Source: an uncultured Acidimicrobiales bacterium
Lineage (GTDB): Bacteria > Actinomycetota > Acidimicrobiia > Acidimicrobiales > Hopanoidiivorantaceae
Assembly (NCBI GenBank): GCA_958295755.1
Contig: OY282367.1
Location: forward strand, 719,087 to 783,086
Reading direction: 5' to 3'
Length of the DNA stretch: 64,000 nt
The notes under the pieces were generated by a model, which was not told the DNA's origin, did not search any database, and saw only the letters and a list, made by a program, of their open reading frames with translations. Numbering within the stretch: the first letter of the stretch is position 1; each line of letters opens with the position of its first letter. Positions 49,904-59,314 of the stretch are shown piece by piece. Both the position numbers and the translations under genes were made by a program.

Positions 49904-51418
49904 ATGGCAGTAGTAGTTGCACTAGATGCTGGCACCACAGGTATTCGAGCACTGGCTTTAAAGGACGCAGGCAATGAGGCAGGCAATGTAACAGCCTGGG
50001 CTTACAAAGAGTTCACGCAGTATTTCCCTCGCCCCGGCTGGGTAGAGCACGACGCCGAAGAAATCTGGCACACCGCAGCTGGTGTCTTGAGCGAGCTAGT
50101 AGCCAAAATATCCGAACCTGTGGCAGCTATCGGCATCACCAACCAGCGAGAGACTGCGATTATCTGGAACAAGCAAACCGGTAAGGCGTTGGCGAGAGGC
50201 ATAGTCTGGCAAGATCGCCGCACAGCGAGACATTGCCAAGAGTTAGAAGCAGACGGACACCTTCCCTTGATCCGAGAGTTGACAGGTTTGGTGTTAGATC
50301 CATACTTTTCAGCTACCAAATTCGCGTGGCTACTCAATGAGTGCGACACTCCACTAGAAGATCTGGCCTTGGGCACACTTGATGCTTGGTTAGTCTGGCA
50401 GCTGACTGAAGGTGAAGTGTTTGCAACAGAGCCTTCTAACGCTTCGCGCACGATGCTATTTGACATCAACAAGCGGCAGTGGTCACAAGACTTGTGTGAG
50501 CTTTTCGGAGTGCCTATAACTGCATTGCCTGAAGTGCTACCATCCTGCGGGATTATTGCCCAAACCGCACAGAGTAGCCCGCTAGGTGGTGGCATTCCTA
50601 TTTCGGGCATAGCAGGCGACCAACAAGCTGCCCTTTTCGGGCAAGCCTGTTTTGACCCTGGCGATGTAAAAAACACCTACGGCACAGGTTCTTTCGTTTT
50701 GATGAACATCGGAGACGCATCACCGCCTCCAATACATGATGGCCTGCTCACCTCAGTGGGCTGGGATCTAGCCGGGGCGGCAGGAGCAACCGGAGCACCA
50801 AGAGCAACCGGAGCACCAAACATCACCTATGTGCTAGAAGGAGCTATTTTTATAACAGGAGCAGCCGTCCAATGGCTACGCGACGGATTAGGCATCATCT
50901 CAGACGCCTCAGAGCTTGAAAGTCTGGCACTGCAATGCGATAACAGCGGAGGCTGCGTTTTTGTGCCTGCTTTCGCAGGGCTTGCCAGCCCTTGGTGGGA
51001 TTCAGCAGCCAGAGGTTCTATTTTTGGTCTCACAACAGCGGTAGCCCCGCCACAGCTAGCACGAGCCACTATAGCTTCAATGTCGTATCAGACCAAAGAT
51101 GTTGTGCGTGCCATGGAAACTGCCTCTGGGCACAAGCTCTCCAGCCTGCGAGTAGACGGCGGAGCATCGGCAATGAACCTTCTGCTGCAACATCAAGCAG
51201 ACGCGCTCGCGGCTAAAGTGCTACGCCCGTCAATGACAGAAACCACCGCCAGAGGAGCCGCCTGGCTAGCTGGGTTAGGAGCAGGCGTTTGGTCGTCCTT
51301 AGATGATCTCAAAGCACAGTGGCAGTTAGATGTTGAAGTCTCCCCTACTTCGCAAGGCGATCCTCGCGAAGAAGAGCTTTGGCACAGAGCAGTGGAGCGT
51401 ACTCGAGCTTTTACTTAG
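49904..51418 (+). CDS. glpK: Glycerol kinase
   Basis: Phosphorylates glycerol to sn-glycerol-3-phosphate. 504 residues, FGGY family, normal length. Glycerol-contacting residues of the E. coli enzyme are conserved: Arg-Glu in GITNQRETAIIW, Trp in VWQDRRT, Tyr in LVLDPYFSATK, Asp in GIAGDQQAALFG. An 18-bp duplication (50783-50818) inserts GATGAPRATGAP before YVLEGAIFITGAAVQWL. Divergent from pfkA. GlpD with a second kinase lies 9 kb away. Confidence 0.95.
   Translation: MAVVVALDAGTTGIRALALKDAGNEAGNVTAWAYKEFTQYFPRPGWVEHDAEEIWHTAAGVLSELVAKISEPVAAIGITNQRETAIIWNKQTGKALARGIVWQDRRTARHCQELEADGHLPLIRELTGLVLDPYFSATKFAWLLNECDTPLEDLALGTLDAWLVWQLTEGEVFATEPSNASRTMLFDINKRQWSQDLCELFGVPITALPEVLPSCGIIAQTAQSSPLGGGIPISGIAGDQQAALFGQACFDPGDVKNTYGTGSFVLMNIGDASPPPIHDGLLTSVGWDLAGAAGATGAPRATGAPNITYVLEGAIFITGAAVQWLRDGLGIISDASELESLALQCDNSGGCVFVPAFAGLASPWWDSAARGSIFGLTTAVAPPQLARATIASMSYQTKDVVRAMETASGHKLSSLRVDGGASAMNLLLQHQADALAAKVLRPSMTETTARGAAWLAGLGAGVWSSLDDLKAQWQLDVEVSPTSQGDPREEELWHRAVERTRAFT
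50783..50818 (+). repeat. 18-bp tandem duplication in glpK
   Basis: Units 50783-50800 and 50801-50818 differ at one base and encode the doubled RATGAP segment. Confidence 0.85.
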
Positions 51419-51457
51419 AAACTGCTAGCAACTGCCTAGAAACTGCTAGGCATTGCC
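51416..51457. repeat. 21-bp tandem repeat between convergent glpK and alaC
   Basis: Units 51416-51436 and 51437-51457 match at 18 of 21 positions and fill the 27-bp gap between the two genes, including both stop codons. Confidence 0.75.
51433..51452. terminator. Hairpin between convergent genes
   Basis: TGCCTAG (51433-51439) pairs perfectly with CTAGGCA (51446-51452) around a 6-nt loop. It could end transcription from both sides, though no T-run follows. Confidence 0.4.
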
Positions 51458-52618
51458 TAGATAGCGATCCAGATTGCGCACAGCTTGGCGGATGCGTTGT
51501 TCGTTTTCTATGAGGGCGAAGCGCACATATCCTTCCCCACCCGGACCAAAACCAACCCCAGGAGAAACCGCAACGCTAGCTTGTTGCACCAGCTGCGAGG
51601 CAAACTCCACTGAACCTAGTTCGCTATAGGGTTCTGGGATTTTCGCCCAAGCAAACATAGTTCCCCTAGGTGGTTCTATCTCCCAGCCGATGCGATTTAG
51701 ACCTTCACACAATACATCTCTGCGGCTCTGATATAGCTCTCTAACTTCACTGGGGAAATCCGAATACTCATTCAGGGTTACAGTGGCAGCTATTTGTATG
51801 GGTTGAAAAGTTCCGTAATCCAGATACGACTTGAGCTTCGCCAAAGCCCCCACCACTTCAGCATTACCCACCATGAATGCCACTCGCCAGCCTGCCATAG
51901 AAAACGACTTGGTCATCGTATAAAGCTCAACAGCCACATCTTTGGCACCTTCGGCTTCCAAGATAGAGGGCGGGCAGTAGCCGTCAAAGCCGATATCGGC
52001 ATAGGCGAAATCGTGCACTAGCAGAGTTTCATGCTCTTTAGCGAAATCCACCACGCGCTGCATGAAGTCTCTTTCTACACACGCAGTGGTTGGGTTATGA
52101 GGAAACGACAAGATGATTACTCTCGGCTTAGGCCACGAATACTCGTATCGTTCTTGAAAGTTGGCGAACATATCGGCGTGGGTGCTGAGCGGCACACGGC
52201 GAATCTCAGCCCCCGCCAGTAGCGGAGCGTAGATGTGGATGGGATATGAAGGAGACGGCACCAGAGCGGCGTCTCCGGGTTGTAGCAATGTCCACATTAA
52301 ATGCGAAAAACCCTCTTTGGCACCGATGGTATTGATGACTTCAGTCTCAGGATCAAGCATCACATTGAATCTGGTCTGGTAAAAGTCGGCTATAGCTTGG
52401 CGCAGTTTTGGGATGCCTCTGCTTGAGGAATAGCGATGATTTCTAGGGTTGCGAGCAGCTTCGGCAAGTTTTTCAACTGTTCCGACAGGTGAGGGCAGGT
52501 CGGGGTTGCCGAAGCCTAGGTCTACGATGTCTTGATTTTCTCTACGACCAGCTACCTTGAGGGCATCTATCTTGGCAAAAACATAGGGAGGTAGCTGTGT
52601 GATCCTACGAAATTCCAT
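51446..52618 (-). CDS. alaC: Alanine transaminase (AlaC-like class I aminotransferase)
   Basis: PLP enzyme interconverting pyruvate/glutamate and alanine/2-oxoglutarate. 390 residues, very close in pattern to E. coli Ala[11 protein letters not shown] at the start, [39 protein letters not shown], the PLP lysine in [17 protein letters not shown] (TKS), and the C-terminal [15 protein letters not shown] minus-strand TAACAT box lies 7 nt before the ATG. Stands alone between glpK and a ROK kinase. Confidence 0.92.
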   Translation of the reverse strand: MEFRRITQLPPYVFAKIDALKVAGRRENQDIVDLGFGNPDLPSPVGTVEKLAEAARNPRNHRYSSSRGIPKLRQAIADFYQTRFNVMLDPETEVINTIGAKEGFSHLMWTLLQPGDAALVPSPSYPIHIYAPLLAGAEIRRVPLSTHADMFANFQERYEYSWPKPRVIILSFPHNPTTACVERDFMQRVVDFAKEHETLLVHDFAYADIGFDGYCPPSILEAEGAKDVAVELYTMTKSFSMAGWRVAFMVGNAEVVGALAKLKSYLDYGTFQPIQIAATVTLNEYSDFPSEVRELYQSRRDVLCEGLNRIGWEIEPPRGTMFAWAKIPEPYSELGSVEFASQLVQQASVAVSPGVGFGPGGEGYVRFALIENEQRIRQAVRNLDRYLGNA

Positions 52619-52625
52619 AACTTTG

Positions 52626-52631
52626 ATGTTA
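52626..52631 (-). promoter_or_regulatory. Putative -10 box for alaC
   Basis: Minus-strand TAACAT, 7 nt before the ATG at 52618; no ribosome site is present. Confidence 0.45.
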
Positions 52632-52680
52632 TGGCGTAATGGCGATGCTGTGCTGCTAGGTGCTGGTTAAATTTAAGGGC

Positions 52681-52725
52681 TGTCTAGGTGCCGCTTGTCT
52701 AGGTGCCGCCTGTCTAGGTGACAGC
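52681..52725. repeat. 15-bp tandem repeat, three copies, intergenic
   Basis: Units 52681-52695, 52696-52710 and 52711-52725, each beginning TGTCTAGGTG, just after the end of the ROK kinase gene and upstream of alaC. Confidence 0.9.
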
Positions 52726-52729
52726 AAAG

Positions 52730-53803
52730 CTATGCCAGTGCTTGTGCGCCGAGCAAAGCGGCTCCAACAGCCCCAGCGGTTTCGGTGTGTTCAGCTAAAG
52801 CAAACGACAACGAAGGGCGGGTATCTCGCGGTGCGTAACGGCGGCTATAGGCTTCTTCCACCGAGCGTAAAAACACCTTGCCCATTTCTGAGAGACCTCC
52901 ACCTAGCACTACCATCTCAGGGTCTGTAAGCACGACTAGTGTGTTCAATCCCACAGCGATCCAGTCGCAAAGTTCGCTCAACAGAGCGTGTGCGATGTTA
53001 TTTGAGGTACTGGGCGAAGTGCCAGCCAGCGAAGTGTCAGCCAGTGAAGTACTTGCTAGCAATAGTGCCACATGTTCGCCGGTGATTTGGCTACTAGCAG
53101 CTGCAGCAGAGGCAGTTTGCCTGTCAATCAGTTCAGCATCTGCTAGGGCAATCAGTTCAGCACCTGCTAGGGCAATCAGTTCAGGGGCGTCTCCCCTTTC
53201 TGCTGCGTCTCGAGCGTATCGCCCCAGAGCCGACCCTGAAGCATAAAGTTCCCAACAGCCGCGTCTTCCACAAGGGCATTCCAACCCGTCGGGGACGACT
53301 GTCAAGTGTCCAGGTTCAGATCCAAAGCCGTGTACTCCTCGCACTAGTTTTCCGTCTATGACGAGCGCGCCGCCGATGCCTGTTCCAAAACCTACGAACG
53401 CTATGTTGCTAACGCCGCGCCCGGCTCCGGCTTTTGCTTCTGCCCAAGCTGCTGCGGCTGCATCGTTTTCAACCACCACCGGGCATCGCAGTTTTTCTTC
53501 CAGCGCGCTGCGAAGAGGGAAATTCACCAACGAAGCAATATTCGGCGACTGCACCACTACACCCTCGTGGGTCACAAAACCAGCGCATCCCACCCCCACA
53601 GCCTCAGGTTGATGCTCCGATACTATTTCTGCTAAAGCCTCCAGTAACCCTTCGTTGCTTTCTGGGCGAAGTATCTGGCGATGGTCAAAGAACGAATTCT
53701 CAGCTTCTTGATTTTCAGTGCCTTTATTTTCGCTGCCTTTACAAGAAAGAGCGACACTTCGTATAGAAGTGCCCCCTATATCAAACCCGAGAAAATTTGT
53801 CAA
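52730..53803 (-). CDS. ROK family glucokinase
   Basis: Predicted sugar kinase feeding glycolysis. 357 residues, TTG start. N-terminal ATP-binding LGFDIGGTSIRSVAL, the catalytic Asp in VENDAAAAAWAE, FVGFGTGIGGALVIDG, the ROK zinc motif ECPCGRRGCWELYASG, and the C-terminal VVLGGGLSEMGKVF. Residues ~210-265 hold two repeat tracts (a 24-bp unit coding for ELIALADA and a 15-bp-type unit coding for TSLADTSLAGTS), which lengthen the protein by about 40 residues over typical glucokinases. Glucose is the likely substrate from family resemblance. Confidence 0.87.
   Translation of the reverse strand: MTNFLGFDIGGTSIRSVALSCKGSENKGTENQEAENSFFDHRQILRPESNEGLLEALAEIVSEHQPEAVGVGCAGFVTHEGVVVQSPNIASLVNFPLRSALEEKLRCPVVVENDAAAAAWAEAKAGAGRGVSNIAFVGFGTGIGGALVIDGKLVRGVHGFGSEPGHLTVVPDGLECPCGRRGCWELYASGSALGRYARDAAERGDAPELIALAGAELIALADAELIDRQTASAAAASSQITGEHVALLLASTSLADTSLAGTSPSTSNNIAHALLSELCDWIAVGLNTLVVLTDPEMVVLGGGLSEMGKVFLRSVEEAYSRRYAPRDTRPSLSFALAEHTETAGAVGAALLGAQALA
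53125..53184 (-). repeat. 24-bp tandem repeat within the ROK kinase gene
   Basis: Units 53125-53148 and 53149-53172 differ at one base and a third is cut short after 12 bp; they encode ELIALAGA/ELIALADA. Confidence 0.85.
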
Positions 53804-53832
53804 AGTTGAGAAATGCCTAAAGCTGAGAAAGG

Positions 53833-54297
53833 TTATGAAATACCCAGTGAAGCCAGGTGTTCGGCTCGGTTTCGCAAGTCGTTTATAGCTGATGTTATAA
53901 TTTTTTGTTCGGCTCTCCGAGTAACAAAGCCGGGCAGTCGGATGAGCAAATCCACCTCTAAACGGAAATGCAAATCGGTAACTTCAGGGTTGTTCAGCAT
54001 CGGCAGAAATTTGTATTCGCCGTCCAGATGACGAGTGAGATTGCCATCAGTAAGACGCCAGGCGACACGCAGAGGGTTGCTCCCATAGTAATATTCCAAG
54101 GTGTAGCTGGCACTCCTGCCCATAGCCCCCACATTGAAATACACCTTCCCCGGCCGTCCATCGTCATCGCGGCTGAGCACATCCACCTCCTTCACCTCTT
54201 CAATCCACTCCGGATATCGTTCAACCTCACAAATCACATCAACGCAAACCTCAGGAGGTGCCTCAACGGTAATAGAACGATTAGCCTTCTGCGACAT
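53833..54297 (-). CDS. SRPBCC/START-like (polyketide cyclase family) protein
   Basis: Small hydrophobic-ligand-binding fold; in actinobacteria such proteins bind lipids or assist membrane metabolism. 154 residues from the ATG at 54297 (MSQKANRSITVEAPPEVC); an upstream start at 54333 is less likely. Typical elements are the opening VEAPPEVCVDVICEVERYPEWIEEV and the long C-terminal helix NDLRNRAEHLAS. It lies between pimB and the ROK kinase, 40 bp from the first. The ligand is unknown. Confidence 0.8.
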   Translation of the reverse strand: MSQKANRSITVEAPPEVCVDVICEVERYPEWIEEVKEVDVLSRDDDGRPGKVYFNVGAMGRSASYTLEYYYGSNPLRVAWRLTDGNLTRHLDGEYKFLPMLNNPEVTDLHFRLEVDLLIRLPGFVTRRAEQKIITSAINDLRNRAEHLASLGIS

Positions 54298-54373
54298 AGC
54301 TGATATTTTACCAGCTACTTGTAAAACCAACAAAAACTATAAGCAAAAGCTATAAGCAAAAGTAAAGCAAAAG

Positions 54374-55474
54374 CTAAAAGCCCAGGGCAGAGCTTAGGCG
54401 GGTTGCTAGAAGATCATATGAGAAATCTTGTTCTGCTCTAAGGCGGGCATTTTCACCCATCTGTTGGCGAAGATGGGGATCTACAATGAGGCGGCGAATA
54501 ACCTCAGCAATATATTTGCGGTGCGCGGAAACAATCAGCCCCGTCTCTCCATTAGCTACAGCTTCGGCCGCCCCGCCGCTATCGCCTGCTATTTGTGGTA
54601 TGCCCGAAGCGGCCGCTTCTAAAAAGACCACTCCGAAACCCTCCTGCTCCAGCCCGCCCCAGCGTTGCCGGCAGAGCATAGCAAAGATATCGGCTGTGCC
54701 GTAAAGCGATGGCAGGTCTTTGTCGGGAACTCTGCCCAGGAACTTCACATTTGCTCCGGTCTGTTTGGCTATTTTTTGCAGGCGCGAGCGGTCTCTGCCA
54801 TCTCCAGCTATAACCAGTTTCAAGTCGGGATGGTCGCTCTGCAAATCGGCAGCAGCTCTGATGAGATTGTCCATCCCCTTGCGAGGCACTAAACGGCTGA
54901 CGCTCAACAAGACCAGAGCATCCTCGCTGATACCGAAGCGTTGACGGGCGGCGAGTTTTTCATCTTCGGCGTGCGGGCGAAAGCGATCAGTGTCTACCCC
55001 AGGCGGTATGTAGTGAATTTTTGAATTTGCGGGCGAAACTGTATCGGTTGCCCACTGGCTAGCACTTATCACCAACTCGCTGGTATCTATCACGCGCTTC
55101 ATAGTTGAACCCAGCAAGGGAAGTTGGGTCGGGATAGTCGCCTCTGCTCCGTGAAGCACCACTCCGAAAGGTAGTGAAAGTTTGCGACCGATTAGACCAA
55201 GAGGCAATGCTGGGTCAATCAGTACTAGGTCGGGCTTCATCTCAGCGATGATCTCTTCTGCTTTGCGACGCACTGCCGGTGTCGGCAGTAGAGGAAAGCG
55301 AGTCTCACGGAAGATGCGATAGTCTTCGCCCTGGTCAAAGTTGTGCGACCCCGGATAATCCCTCGTATAGACACTCACCTTGTCGGGCGGGAGCCTGCGC
55401 CAAAGCTCCCACAGGTAGATCTGTATGCCTCCGAGCTTCGGGGGGTAGTCATTGGTGACGAGCAGACAGCTCAC
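54374..55474 (-). CDS. pimB: GT4 mannosyltransferase, PimB type
   Basis: Adds the second mannose of phosphatidylinositol mannosides, or mannosylates a related lipid. 366 residues, GT-B fold: LLVTNDYPPKLGGIQIYL at the start, VSRLVPRKGMDNLIRA, and the donor motif EQEGFGVVFLEAAASGIP. This pattern matches mycobacterial/corynebacterial PimB rather than PimA. The GTG start shares one base with the queG stop, so it is coupled to queG. pimA lies 16 kb away. Confidence 0.85.
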   Translation of the reverse strand: MSCLLVTNDYPPKLGGIQIYLWELWRRLPPDKVSVYTRDYPGSHNFDQGEDYRIFRETRFPLLPTPAVRRKAEEIIAEMKPDLVLIDPALPLGLIGRKLSLPFGVVLHGAEATIPTQLPLLGSTMKRVIDTSELVISASQWATDTVSPANSKIHYIPPGVDTDRFRPHAEDEKLAARQRFGISEDALVLLSVSRLVPRKGMDNLIRAAADLQSDHPDLKLVIAGDGRDRSRLQKIAKQTGANVKFLGRVPDKDLPSLYGTADIFAMLCRQRWGGLEQEGFGVVFLEAAASGIPQIAGDSGGAAEAVANGETGLIVSAHRKYIAEVIRRLIVDPHLRQQMGENARLRAEQDFSYDLLATRLSSALGF

Positions 55475-56670
55475 TAGTCCAACTGCCGCCTCTCTTGCCC
55501 CTCCAAATGCTGCCCCTCCGAAAGCTGCCTATTCAACAGCTGCCTATTCAAAAGCTGCACAGGGCGGCGAGCTTCCTCACGCACACGAGCATCTGGGTCA
55601 CAGCTTGCTTGATCTGCCAGATCAAATCGCCCCAGCCTCTGTGCCGCCCAAATTCCGTGTGCCCGCAGCATCGGATCTTCATGATTTACCATCTCTTTCA
55701 GAGCTTCGGTTGTCTCAGTTTCCAGAGGGCCAGTTTCCAGAGGGGCTGCTTCTTGAATGGCTGTCTCGGCTGTGTTAGCCAGCACTAGCAGAGCGTTACG
55801 GCGCAAATATCTTGGCTGGCGACGGGGAATATAAAAGCGGCCGAAGCGATCCATTAGTTCTTCATCTGAAGATTTCAAAATATCTAAAACCGAAAGTTGA
55901 CTCACCTGTTTGGTGCCCTTTTGCTTGCTACTCACCTGCTTGCTGTTTATAGGGCACACATCTTGGCAGTCGTCGCAGCCGTAAAATCTATTGCCCAGGG
56001 CTACGCGATATTCGCGCGGAAATATTCCTTCAGCTTGCAGCAACCACGCTAGGCACTTTCTAGCATCTAACTCACCTGCTATATCTAGTGCACCTGTCGG
56101 GCACGCATTTTGGCAAGCATTGCAAGTGCCACAAGTTCGCTCTATTGGGGTATTTGATGCTAAAGCCGCAGTGGTGATAATAGAGCCGAGCACGAAGCGG
56201 CTACCTCTCTTCGGGATCAGCAAGCAGGTGTTTTTCCCATACCAGCCCAAACCTGCCCGCCTCGCAGCTTCTCTGTCCATAAGAGCGTTATCATCGGCTA
56301 CAACCCGGGCTCGGTAGCCGTCGTCTCTCAGCTGCTGCGCCACAACTTCAAGTGCACCTCGCAGCTCGCCGTAGTAGTCGCGCTGAGCATAAGCTGCCAC
56401 GCGCATCTCTTCACTGGCTTCATATCTGGCAGTGGCTTCATATCTGAGTGCCCCCACGATGAGCGACTGTGCCCCCGGCAGGGTGGCCGAAGGATCACAA
56501 GATCGTTTAGGGTTGCGATAAGTGAACTGCATGCTAGAAGCTAGACCCTTGCTACGCCGCTTCACCAATGTGGTCTGTGCTTCAGCGAAAGGCTCAGCTG
56601 AAGTCACCCCCACAGCATCCAAGCCCGACTGCTCAGCTAAAGCCAGCAGTGAGTTTAGATATTCGCTCAT
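55474..56670 (-). CDS. queG: Epoxyqueuosine reductase QueG
   Basis: Cobalamin- and iron-sulfur-dependent enzyme for the last step of queuosine synthesis in tRNA. 398 residues. N-terminal cobalamin-binding part (AYAQRDYYGELRGALE, DDNALMDREAARRAGLGWYGKNTC), two 4Fe-4S motifs (CGTCNACQNACPTGA and CDDCQDVCP), and a C-terminal HEAT-like helical region. The last ~25 residues come from 15-bp repeats (LLNRQLLNRQL). Completes queuosine biosynthesis with tgt and queA at 28.7-30.9 kb. Confidence 0.94.
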   Translation of the reverse strand: MSEYLNSLLALAEQSGLDAVGVTSAEPFAEAQTTLVKRRSKGLASSMQFTYRNPKRSCDPSATLPGAQSLIVGALRYEATARYEASEEMRVAAYAQRDYYGELRGALEVVAQQLRDDGYRARVVADDNALMDREAARRAGLGWYGKNTCLLIPKRGSRFVLGSIITTAALASNTPIERTCGTCNACQNACPTGALDIAGELDARKCLAWLLQAEGIFPREYRVALGNRFYGCDDCQDVCPINSKQVSSKQKGTKQVSQLSVLDILKSSDEELMDRFGRFYIPRRQPRYLRRNALLVLANTAETAIQEAAPLETGPLETETTEALKEMVNHEDPMLRAHGIWAAQRLGRFDLADQASCDPDARVREEARRPVQLLNRQLLNRQLSEGQHLEGQERRQLD

Positions 56671-56683
56671 ATCTAATAGTCGC

Positions 56684-58096
56684 TCATAGATGTAGTAGCT
56701 GGCTCACACTCATGATTGTTGCGCCTTTGTCATAGCATCTGTATCGCAGTTCCTTGTCGTCGCTTACGACTGCTATCTTCTTCGTGCTAGGGTATTGAGA
56801 AAGCCGCTCAACGATCTCGTCATCAGCGGTCTTGTCCTGCGGTGAAAAGACTACTTGGATGCCACTTTGAGGGGGATAGTCTGCTTGTGGTCCGGGATAT
56901 TTGCCGTCAAAAACTAAGCAGATTTGCTCCAAGTTATAGGGGCGATAGCGAGCTTCCAGAGACTCGGCTTTATCAATAAGGCGATTGCGAAAAATTTCCA
57001 AACCGGGCTTATGCGAATGCTTCTGCTCGCTATTGACAAGATGTGCTGTTTCGTCTGCCCATCCCACGTAAATAAAGTTATAGGCGTCCACAAATAAAAT
57101 AGACACTTTAGTCACATAGTGTTCAGCCGCAGTATATGAGAACTGACCAACACCAGGTGGAGGCATAACAGGAAAGCGAGGTTCAAGTGCTGTATTAGCA
57201 TCGCCCCAGATTTCTTCTCTGGTAAAGCCGCGCCTGCGCTCGTCGGTTTCTTCATCGGTCTCAGGGTTTTGAAGCTGCCGTAACTCTCGTTCAAGTTGTT
57301 GGATGCGCTGCTCTCGCTTTGAAAGAGTTTTTCTGAGTTTGTTGTGATGGCGTTGAAGGCTTTCAAGCCCATCTGATTCGCTAGCCAGATCAGCCTTGAG
57401 TTGGCGGATAGAGTCTTTGGCGGCTTCGTGCTCTTCTGCTAGTTTTTCTGCTTGGGCTTCAGCTTGCACCCTCTTCAGGTGGTCTTTTTCAGATTGAGAT
57501 TTTACTTTCGCAGTCTTTTTCTGTCGCTTATCTTGCTGTTTTTTGGCGCGTTGCTGTTCTGCCTCGGCTTGACGAAGTTTGGCTTGGAGGTCTTTGCTGT
57601 CGGACTTGAGAGTTTGAAGGTTGCTTTGCATTATTAAGAAGCGGTCAACTTCATCTCTCCAGCGAGGTGGTCGCGTAAGCCACAGCTCTATTATCGCCGG
57701 CAGATGCTCCAATTCTAACTTGGGTGAGTTTTCGTGCCATTTTTCTAATACAGCTTCTCGCAGTTCGGCGTCTTGGTCAAGAGCTTCGCAGAGTATTTTC
57801 TGCGCCTCTGGTGGCATTTTGCGGAAGCTCGTAAAAGGGGTCATAAGGCGAGCCACATCATGAGGCAATTTGACACCAAGAGAAAAATTCCAAAGATCAG
57901 TCAGTATTGCTAGTTCTTCGGCTTGATATTTGCTGGGGGTGTATTCTTGTTCTTTTTCTGTCTTATCTTCGCTGTCTTCTCCTGTGCTGTTTTCTCCCTT
58001 GCTGTCTTTTGTCTCCCCGTCTTTTTTCGCCCTGCTTTCTTCCTTGCCTTCTTCGTTGTCTTCTTCTCTGCCTTCTTCGTTATTCAGATCAGACAT
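56684..58096 (-). CDS. Coiled-coil protein with C-terminal NYN (YacP-like) RNase domain
   Basis: Predicted RNA-binding protein or nuclease. 470 residues: a Lys/Glu-rich start, a helical domain (about 55-150), a long coiled coil (about 150-280; many Gln, Lys, Glu), and the NYN/YacP domain (about 325-470). Its acidic residues are visible in LFVDAYNFIYVG, LVFDGKYPG, TADDEIVERL and VVSDDKEL, the metal-binding set of PIN/NYN nucleases. A strong AGGAGGT site lies 9 nt before the ATG, in contrast to many genes here. Related proteins are common in actinobacteria; the target is unknown. Confidence 0.83.
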   Translation of the reverse strand: MSDLNNEEGREEDNEEGKEESRAKKDGETKDSKGENSTGEDSEDKTEKEQEYTPSKYQAEELAILTDLWNFSLGVKLPHDVARLMTPFTSFRKMPPEAQKILCEALDQDAELREAVLEKWHENSPKLELEHLPAIIELWLTRPPRWRDEVDRFLIMQSNLQTLKSDSKDLQAKLRQAEAEQQRAKKQQDKRQKKTAKVKSQSEKDHLKRVQAEAQAEKLAEEHEAAKDSIRQLKADLASESDGLESLQRHHNKLRKTLSKREQRIQQLERELRQLQNPETDEETDERRRGFTREEIWGDANTALEPRFPVMPPPGVGQFSYTAAEHYVTKVSILFVDAYNFIYVGWADETAHLVNSEQKHSHKPGLEIFRNRLIDKAESLEARYRPYNLEQICLVFDGKYPGPQADYPPQSGIQVVFSPQDKTADDEIVERLSQYPSTKKIAVVSDDKELRYRCYDKGATIMSVSQLLHL

Positions 58097-58124
58097 CTAC
58101 TGATACCTCCTATTCTTGTGTTAA

Positions 58125-59180
58125 TTATTGCTGTGAGAGTTTTTGCGAGAACTCTTGCCAAGCTGTGAGTGCCGACATCGCCTCTCCGCTGTCTATGGAA
58201 GAAGTTGCCATCTCAAAGCCCTCCTCCATGTCAGCTGCCAAGTCGGCTACTACTAGCCCCGCTGCAGCGTTCAAAGCTACGACATCGCGCTTCGGTCCAT
58301 CTTCGCCACCTAGCACGGCCAGTGCGCTCTCGGCATTTGCTTGGGCATCGCCACCGCGAATGGCGTCTTCTGAGTCGCAGCTGATGTCAAATTTTTTGGG
58401 GTCGATTTCATATCTTGTGATTTCTCCGTCCTTTAGGTGAATGACATTAGCAGAGCCTTTTGCCGAAAGCTCGTCAAGGCCGTCGTGCCCCACAACTACC
58501 ATTGCGTGGCGATGCTCAAGATGTTTCAACACATCTGCGATTGCCTCAGCTATCGCAAGGTCGTTAGCTCCTATCAGCTGGCGTCGCACTCTTGCCGGGT
58601 TCGCCAGCGGCCCCAAAAAATTGAAAAATGTGGCGATGCCCAATTGTTTGCGAGTGGGGCCCACATGGCGCATAGCGGGGTGAAATCTAGGGGCGAAGCA
58701 GAACCCAATGCCGACCTCGGCGATGCTACGCGCCACCTCGTCTGCCCCCATCTCAATGTTGATGCCCAAGGCTTCTAACACATCGGCTGAACCGCTGGCT
58801 GAAGAGACAGCTCGGTTGCCGTGCTTACAGACCTTCCCCCCTGCGCCAACCACAACGAGTGCCGCAGTGGTAGAGATGTTTATCGTCTTGTGTCCGTCTC
58901 CCCCCGTGCCGCAGGTATCAATCAGACCTAGCTGCTCGGCATCCACCGGTACCTGCTCGCCAGCATCTTGCATAGCCGACAAAAAGCCGATCAACTCCTC
59001 AGTAGACGGCCCCTTAGCGCGCATCGCTACCAGCAAGCCTGCCACCTGCTCTGGCGCAACTTCACCTCTCAATATCGCGCTCATGACATCGTGGGCAAGC
59101 CCTTCGGGGAGGTCGTTGCCTGCGAGCAAATGCTCGAGTATTTCAGGCCAAGAATTTGTCTCAAACCCAGAGTTTTGCAT
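58125..59180 (-). CDS. trpD: Anthranilate phosphoribosyltransferase
   Basis: Second step of tryptophan synthesis: anthranilate plus PRPP. 351 residues. Motifs DTCGTGGDGHKTINIST, KHGNRAVSSASGSADVLE, HPAMRHVGPTRKQLG, FNFLGPLANPA and GHDGLDELS are present. No other trp gene is next to it; trpD away from the operon is common in actinobacteria. Upstream of the NYN gene by 28 bp. Confidence 0.95.
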   Translation of the reverse strand: MQNSGFETNSWPEILEHLLAGNDLPEGLAHDVMSAILRGEVAPEQVAGLLVAMRAKGPSTEELIGFLSAMQDAGEQVPVDAEQLGLIDTCGTGGDGHKTINISTTAALVVVGAGGKVCKHGNRAVSSASGSADVLEALGINIEMGADEVARSIAEVGIGFCFAPRFHPAMRHVGPTRKQLGIATFFNFLGPLANPARVRRQLIGANDLAIAEAIADVLKHLEHRHAMVVVGHDGLDELSAKGSANVIHLKDGEITRYEIDPKKFDISCDSEDAIRGGDAQANAESALAVLGGEDGPKRDVVALNAAAGLVVADLAADMEEGFEMATSSIDSGEAMSALTAWQEFSQKLSQQ

Positions 59181-59245
59181 GTGATATATCTACTTGCTAT
59201 GTAACCTTTGTTTCAGTTTATCTGTACGCAGCACAGCACTGACAT

Positions 59246-59290
59246 CAGCGGTCAAATCATCAGCTGCCAAATCATCATCTGTCAAATCAA
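59246..59290. repeat. 15-bp tandem repeat between divergent trpD and glpD
   Basis: Units 59246-59260, 59261-59275 and 59276-59290 with the shared core CAAATCA, in the 134-bp intergenic region that must contain both promoters. Confidence 0.85.
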
Positions 59291-59314
59291 AACTACTAGC
59301 CTGATGAAATAGCC

